In this document: positions 58,427 through 64,000 of the stretch, piece after piece | Numbering within the stretch: the first letter of the stretch is position 1 | How the letters are laid out: every line of letters begins with the position of its first letter | From: Heracleum sosnowskyi | Taxonomy: Eukaryota > Streptophyta > Magnoliopsida > Apiales > Apiaceae | Direction of reading: 5' to 3' | Length of the DNA: 64,000 nt | NCBI GenBank assembly: GCA_030848705.1 | Contig: CM061238.1 | Location: forward strand, 76,594,685 to 76,658,684 | The notes under the pieces: model-generated | The model's input: the letters and a program-made list of their open reading frames with translations, nothing else | Told to the model about the DNA's origin: nothing | Database searches by the model: none | Program-made: the position numbers and the translations under genes

Positions 58427-60073
58427 TCAGACAGTATGAAACCCATCCATAGGACCTGTCGTAGAATATGCAGCCTGTGCTAACAAGTGGGCTACCATAT
58501 TCGCATATCGACTCACAAAAACAACTGACACATCCTCAAAGTGTCTAATAATATCACTACATTCAGCCACAATAGTATCAAAAATAGATTTACCCCTATC
58601 CTGTTTCAATGCATCCACCAACAACTTGGCATCCGACTCGAAGATACGCTTATTTACCCTCCATTGACGCATCCATTCTAATGCCTCTCTCAAGCTCCAT
58701 GCTTCTGCTTCACGTACTTGCCTCGTACTCCTGAGAATATTTGTTCGAGCTCGAAGAAATTGACCACACTCATCTCTTACTACACATCCTATCCCAATAT
58801 GATCTTCTCTTTATCGATAAGCAGCATCAATATTTACTTTAACCCATCCAGAGGTTTACTCCATGTCTTCGCATGTGCCTGACCATCTCTGCGAGTCACC
58901 TTGTCTACCTGCCTAGCACGTTTCCAGTCTGTAACTAGATTTAGAGCCATGGCCTTAATTCCAAAAATAGAAGTATTTACTTTGTCCCAAACCCATTTAT
59001 TCCTCCTCGACCACAAACTCCAACAGAGAAGTCCAACCATAACACACTTTTCTTTATCCCCTGAATTGAAGACCCGTTTAAACACTGTCATGACAGTATC
59101 TTGTGTCGTGGTAATCACCAGCTCCTTTAAACCCACCGTATTCCAGACTTCCTTCGCTATAGAACAGTTAAAGAGTGTATGGACTGCATCCTCCACATGC
59201 ACATGGCACCATGAACAAGCTGCATTTATATTAACATGTTTACTTTGTAACGCAACTGCTGTTGGTAACACATTTCAACAAGCTCTCCATAAGAAGTTAA
59301 CAACCTTACCCGGTAGTTGAAGTCCCCATAATTTCTTCCAGAAGCATCCATCCACACACTCAGACTCACCTCGAATCCTACGATAGCAGCTCCGCACAGT
59401 GAAAACCCCTTTATCCTCTAACATCCAGTACCAAGAATCATCTTTACTTCGTGTAGGTATAGGAATCTGTTGAATTAGCTTCCTATCTCTCTCATTACAT
59501 ATATCTTGGAGAATATCCTCATCCCATCTCTTCTGAGTATCGTCCATCAAGTTCTGAACTACAACATTTTGAAGATATTCTTTAACTTCAGTTGTGAGAT
59601 ATCCATTTTCTGGATCTGGTAACCATGAGATTTTCCAAACTCTTGTTGCTTCACAATTACTAATTCTTTTATGAACCCCTTGTTGGATAACACCTTGAGA
59701 TGCAACTATACTCCTCCAAACGTAACTTGGATTCAAACCAACTGATGCATTTAAGAAATCTGAATTAGGATAGTATCGAGCTTTCATAAACGTACTGACC
59801 AAAGAGTTACTTTCATTAATCAAACACCACGCCTGTTTTGTCAACATGGCTACATTAAAATCCTTCAACTTCTTGAAACCCAACCCACCTTTTTCTTTAA
59901 CTGTGCACAATCTGTCCCAGGAGAGCCATTTAATCCCTCCATTCATCCCACTCCTACCCCACCAGAATGCATTCATCTTCTTTTCTATTTGATCATAGAT
60001 TTTATTCGGAATCAGTAACAAGTTCATCCAAAAATTCGGTATAGATTGAGTTGCTGTTTTGAGAAGTGTTACT
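58427..60073 (-). pseudogene. 5'-truncated LINE (RT end, zf-RVT, RNase H)
   Basis: On the reverse strand, from 60073: the end of a non-LTR reverse transcriptase (LKTATQSIPNFWMNLLLIP), the plant LINE connection region (WWGRSGMNGGIKWLSWDRL, KEKGGLGFKKLKDFN), the zf-RVT zinc-binding domain (FLWRAC, SWCHVHVEDAVHTLFNC) and a C-terminal RNase H-like domain (ESDAKLLVDAL, VSRYANMVAHLLAQAA). Stops at 59275 and 58834 and a further one near 58812 interrupt the frame. The catalytic RT core and ORF1 are missing, as expected of 5' truncation. The 5' break coincides with the start of the 0.9-kb repeat at 60073. No poly-A tail is seen at the left end. Confidence 0.87.
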
Positions 60074-60958
60074 TTTGTTTACCTTCCTGCCTCATCTTAC
60101 ACAAGATCAAGGTGTGTTATGAATTGTTAATCCTCGTGTTATCTGTGCTTTGTTTTTCTTCCTGCCTCAGTTTACACAAGATTAATGTGTGTATAGTAAA
60201 TGTTGCGAAGGATTATATATTAGAGATTTTTTAAGTATCATAGTTAGGGGTCCTTTGGTTTGTCAAAATATGGCATCGGTTCGGATTGAACTAAACTCAT
60301 AACAAATGTGTAAGTGGATATTTTAAAACTCGTGATGTGTAGGTTTTGCAGACCCATAATAAGAGAAACACAATTGAACTAAGATAGGTTAATGAGTAGA
60401 GTTAAACAAAATAAAATTTAAGTTTAATTAACGGTGTGTGTTGTACAGTGCAACCAGCTAGCAAACCCATTCCAACGGACACCTAAGCCTCAGCAGTTTC
60501 CGTAGTTCCCGAAAACCTGTGCACCGAAAAAAGAAAAATATAGCAGAAAGGAATTTTGACTAAGTAAAGAAGAAAAAAAATAGCAGATAGAAACTATGAC
60601 CAAGTTAAGATATATGCAACCCAATAAAATTTAAAGTTGAGGGTTGCTGGAGTGTTGGATAATAATACTCCCAACTTCCTAACCGTCACTAGCATGTTTG
60701 CTTCAGGTAGCATGTTTGCAGGGTAGTTCAACTGGTTCTAGCATATATTATTTAATGTATAGTTGATAAAATGTGTTTGTCATGTTTTGAATCTGATAAT
60801 TTCCACCTCTTCTGTTTATAGGCACTCTACATATCATATAGTTTGGATGTATTTCCATGTTCTGGGTACCTCTAAAGTTATTCTGTGACGTTCCTTCTCG
60901 GGTAAGAACTTCAAACAACATCTTTGAGGGGTAGTAGTCCTGGTACTGGTTGTTTGTC
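60073..60958 (+). repeat. 0.9-kb interspersed repeat, copy 2
   Basis: Partner of 49464-50348. Its left edge is exactly the LINE 5' truncation point and its right edge (TGTTTGTC) is the same as in copy 1. Confidence 0.93.
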
Positions 60959-61105
60959 CTAGGCCAGAGCCCTTTTTTGTTTTTCATGTTTTGTGGCTAA
61001 AAAGTGGAATTAAGCGGAGATATGTATTATATATTCCACAAAGCAAACACTTGAAATGCTAAGAAAACAAAAGTTTTATGCTTGAGCAAAGCTCTGCTTG
61101 CATGA

Positions 61106-62134
61106 TGTTAATCCCAAATGACCTAACAGAATTGTAGAAGGGGGGGGGGGGTTGAATACAATTCTTGATATTTTTTAAACTTAAAAATAACTTACAAATT
61201 AAAACTGAACTTATAAAATAAAAACCACAAGCACTTAATAATTTCAGTTGGATTGTTTGATGATCCAACTGAAGTGATTTTTATTGCGGAGATAATCTGT
61301 GATACAAAAAGTACACAGCTGCTCAGTTACAAGAATGTAGAGAAGTATGCTCTCAAAGATAGCTAATACAATCTACTTGTTTTTCTTCTCTTACTTCTAT
61401 TTTAACTGCTACACTTGGTTATATATATATTCCCAAGTTTACAAAGCTATTTTTGGCTACATTAAAGTACACTAAAGGTAACCGTCAATAGCTTGCTTTT
61501 CATCCCTTTTGTTCAATGGTCCTTGGAGATCTTTGTCTTCTGTCTTCGGTCTTATAGTGATCCCACTCAATAACCAGATTGGAAATTGGAATGTTTCCTT
61601 ATTCCCCATGTCCATTTTAATGGTTTCCAATGCAATGTACACTTCCACATCTCCTTTTGATCTGTCAGAAAACTGTCACTATCACTTTGTCAACTATTCA
61701 GAAAAGTGATAATGATTCGTTGATAGCAGTAAGGTGTGTTTCGTTGATAGCTTTATTCTTCATTTCGTTGATGAGTAATCTTCGTTTCGTTGATGAGTAA
61801 ACTCCATACCGTTGACAGAGTAATCTTCATATCGTTGACATGTCTTCACTTAGGCAAAATTACAAGGCATAATATATTTACAATTAACCAACCTATTTTG
61901 CCTATCTAGTACTTAGTCAACATGACTTAGAAAACCTATCCAATATCTACAACGAAATGCATATCGAACTAGAAGTATTGTACAGTGCAATTGCTACATC
62001 ACTCATTTCGTTGATGAGCTTCCTGTCAACGGAATGCTGCAAAGCATGCCATTTCGTTGACAGCTACAAAATGACTTTACACAAATTCTACTAAGTGTTT
62101 TATGTTTATCATCAAGAACAACATATTCCTGACA
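61106..62134 (-). repeat. 3' LTR of the right-hand copia element
   Basis: Reverse strand: starts TGTCAGGAATATGTTG after the polypurine tract; near its end a 12-C run precedes TTCTACAATTCTG; the last bases are probably GGATTAACA (61106). About 1029 bp; the right-hand limit is firm, the left one estimated. Nine or so CGTTGA words lie between 61718 and 62060, most as TTCGTTGATG or CCGTTGACAG. Confidence 0.75.
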
Positions 62135-62146
62135 ATCTCCCCCAAT
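62135..62146 (-). other. Polypurine tract
   Basis: The reverse strand reads AATTGGGGGAGATTG running into the LTR start. It is nearly identical to the tract before 8217. Confidence 0.75.
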
Positions 62147-62320
62147 TTATGACTGATAGAATAACAGCCATAAATCAAGAGACTTGATGATAACAAAAAC
62201 ACTCAGATACATCATAAATTAAAAAAGTAGAAAATGCATTAAGCTTCATAATATTTTAGACAAAATACAAGACTTACAAGACTAATGCCCAAAAGTGCTC
62301 CTCTAGACTGAGCAAATGTT

Positions 62321-64000
62321 TCATCTGTGTCTTCTTTGTGGCATAGTCTTCTTCCCTCTCTTAGAGTTGTTTTCCTCAATTTGGACCTGTAGCCTTCTGT
62401 AAAAGATTTTCTCCTCTTCATCTTTATCACCAAGCATGGATTGCATAAACTTTAGAGTTTGATTAGATGCCTTATCCAGCTGGTCTTCCATCCTGAAAAA
62501 TCTTCTGCAATTGTCCTTGTCCTTAAATTCCATCATCCAGTATGGTTGAAAATGGATCTTCTTTCCTGTTGAGGGCACTCTAAGCATCCTGGGAAGAGCC
62601 TCAGGCTTGTTCCAGCTATCCTTTATCTGACAGATTTTGGAGACCACCTCAGACTTGGCTGATTTGGTGAAGCCAAAGTCCTTCTTCAAGCATCTAAACA
62701 CTGAGAGTAGTGTTTGATAGTCTTCTCCTAAAATTCTATAGAGAGGCCACACTTGTTCTCTACCTCCCTTGAATGTAAAAACTAGTCTCTCAGGAAATTT
62801 TTGAGAAGCTGCAATGCCTCTTACTTCCACCAGGTTGTCTAAGTCAAGATGTAAACTGGATTCTTCCCTGATGTCAGCAATGTACATGCAGTCCTCTGGA
62901 TTTGCAGGGGGTTTCTGAAGTTGTGGCTTTCTCACAAACACTGGCTTTGCCTTGACAGCCCTTTTCTTCGTCTTTATTGGTTGATCCTTCTCAAATAGGA
63001 ACTTTGGAAAGTAGGCCTCATCAAATTCAAGAGGCTCCTCTTTTGGCATAATTGGTTGATCATGAAAGTTGACAGGATGTGCAGGATCACAGGCCAACTT
63101 TCCTTCATGAGGTAGATCAACAGGAATTTGATGTGCACTTGTTGTGGAAGAGTCTTGAGCAGTGTCCTGAGAATCATCTTTGTCAAAGTTCAGATTCCTT
63201 TTAGCTCTAGCCTTTGGCTGCCTTACACTCTTCCTTTCCTTTCCAGCTTCCTTAGCTTCATCCTTAGCCTTTTCTTCCTGTAGGGTTTCTTCATCTTCAA
63301 GTGATTGAGCAACTGCTAGTGCTTGCATTGTTGTCCTTTCAGATTCTTCAGCTTTGGCCTTAGCAAAATTTGGGTGACCAACCCAAATGCAGATTTCTTT
63401 GCTATCCCTGTAGATGATGGCCCTTTTGTTCCTTATGCTTGGATGATTGCTCTCTTTGCTTTCAATGATCAGCTTCCCTAGGACTTTGAACTCATCTGGA
63501 TTTGGTGGAGGATAAAATATCCTTGCAATGTTCTTGCCCTTGGGTTTGACAGGTGATATTGGAGATATCCCTCTTGCATCCACATTCCTAAAGCATGAAG
63601 ATTGTCCTTTCTCACTTCTTGAATCTTGAAGGACTCCATGCTGAAGGGGTTCTATAACATAAGAACTCTTGAACTGTGGCTCCCATTCCGTTGATGTTAC
63701 AACCATGGCATTCGTTGATGGTTGATCCGTTGATGGATTTGAGTTCTTTGTAGTTCCAGCAATTCTCTTGACCCTTGCTTCTATGTTGGACCAATGATCT
63801 TTGATCTGTTCTGCAAGTCTCATCCTCATAGAAGCTTCCTGAATTAGGTCAATGCCATCCTTTTTCTTCTGTCCAAGCTCCCCCATTGCTAGTGGCTCAT
63901 TTGGTAAGGAAATGGCTGGGACCAAAACCTTTGTGATTTGTATATCAAGCTCTTTAGATTTCTCTAGCTCCTTAGATTTCTCCCCCTTTTTGTTATCATC
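62321..64000 (-). CDS. Env-like (extra) ORF of the right-hand copia element, C-terminal part
   Basis: At least 534 codons ending at 62321, with the frame open towards the window edge; the apparent start near 63925 is a TTG, so the true start is outside. Regions: a Lys/Glu-rich helical segment, a basic patch (RQPKARAKRNL), an acidic linker, KKRAVKAKPVFVRKPQ, then a compact C-terminal domain (RLVFTFKGGREQVWPLYRIL ... GKKIHFQPYWMMEFKDKDNC ... RFFRMEDQL). No signal peptide or membrane segment is visible, so an envelope function is doubtful; the repeated basic patches suggest a nuclear role (inference). CGTTGA words occur inside it near 63690, 63711 and 63728. Layout parallels the ORF at 4318-8124. 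Confidence 0.75.
   Translation of the reverse strand, partial: DDNKKGEKSKELEKSKELDIQITKVLVPAISLPNEPLAMGELGQKKKDGIDLIQEASMRMRLAEQIKDHWSNIEARVKRIAGTTKNSNPSTDQPSTNAMVVTSTEWEPQFKSSYVIEPLQHGVLQDSRSEKGQSSCFRNVDARGISPISPVKPKGKNIARIFYPPPNPDEFKVLGKLIIESKESNHPSIRNKRAIIYRDSKEICIWVGHPNFAKAKAEESERTTMQALAVAQSLEDEETLQEEKAKDEAKEAGKERKSVRQPKARAKRNLNFDKDDSQDTAQDSSTTSAHQIPVDLPHEGKLACDPAHPVNFHDQPIMPKEEPLEFDEAYFPKFLFEKDQPIKTKKRAVKAKPVFVRKPQLQKPPANPEDCMYIADIREESSLHLDLDNLVEVRGIAASQKFPERLVFTFKGGREQVWPLYRILGEDYQTLLSVFRCLKKDFGFTKSAKSEVVSKICQIKDSWNKPEALPRMLRVPSTGKKIHFQPYWMMEFKDKDNCRRFFRMEDQLDKASNQTLKFMQSMLGDKDEEEKIFYRRLQVQIEENNSKRGKKTMPQRRHR

Larger units (their letters stand above)
61106..64000 (-). mobile_element. 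Sirevirus-like copia element, 3' end
   Basis: Reverse strand: env-like ORF (from beyond 64000 to 62321), polypurine tract, then 3' LTR (62134-61106). Gag and pol would lie right of the window. It resembles the 1-9272 element in design (long LTR, C-run near its end, TTGGGGGAGA tract, extra ORF) but uses the word CGTTGA, about a dozen times here, in LTR and ORF alike. Confidence 0.85.

Noticed and set aside
1..64000. tRNA, rRNA or organelle insertions
   Set aside because: No cloverleaf with anticodon arm and T-loop, no rRNA core motif and no plastid or mitochondrial gene recognised by eye.

Overview
The window looks like nuclear DNA from a flowering plant, most likely a eudicot. It has spliced genes with short AT-rich introns, a plant-type prolyl oligopeptidase, Sirevirus-like Ty1/copia elements with env-like ORFs, Tat-lineage Ty3/gypsy elements with two RNase H domains, a truncated LINE and several MITEs. 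I cannot name the species. Well over half of the window is transposon-derived.

Layout. 1-9272: 3' part of a Sirevirus-like copia element (+): gag end, pol, a very large env-like ORF, 3' LTR. 9972-11814: decayed copia relative that has lost pol. 11815-16855: Tat-lineage gypsy element (-), broken by stops and cut off inside pol. 16856-19900: AT-rich repeats. 19941-23391: five-exon coiled-coil gene (+) with tandem duplications in its last intron. 24519-26259: two tandem paralogous small membrane-protein genes (-). 26835-33328: intact twelve-exon prolyl oligopeptidase gene (-), with nested MITEs in one intron. 34643-47647: complete 13 kb Tat-lineage element (+) with both LTRs and a CAATG target-site duplication. 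It carries a spliced antisense accessory gene that appears to have its own G-box/TATA promoter. 47653-57905: intergenic DNA, a repeat copy, MITEs, a MED15-like pseudogene fragment, an unrecognised 192-aa gene and a hAT-type MITE with an exact 8-bp TSD. 57906-60073: copia LTR fragment next to a 5'-truncated LINE (-). 60073-60958: second copy of the 0.9 kb repeat at 49464. 61106-64000: 3' end of another Sirevirus-like element (-), running off the right edge.

The strongest unexplained signal is that several elements are saturated with their own short DNA word: CTGTCA/TGACAG in the first copia element, GGCGAGG/CCTCGCC in the intact gypsy element, CGTTGA in the right-hand copia family, and TTCGGAT in the hAT MITE. 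The words occur in LTRs, in tandem arrays and, for the LTR elements, also inside coding regions. Each LTR element with such a word also carries an extra non-gag/pol ORF. One testable reading is that the extra protein recognises its element's word, as VANC anti-silencing proteins do for VANDAL elements. Only the word pattern is seen; the mechanism is inference.
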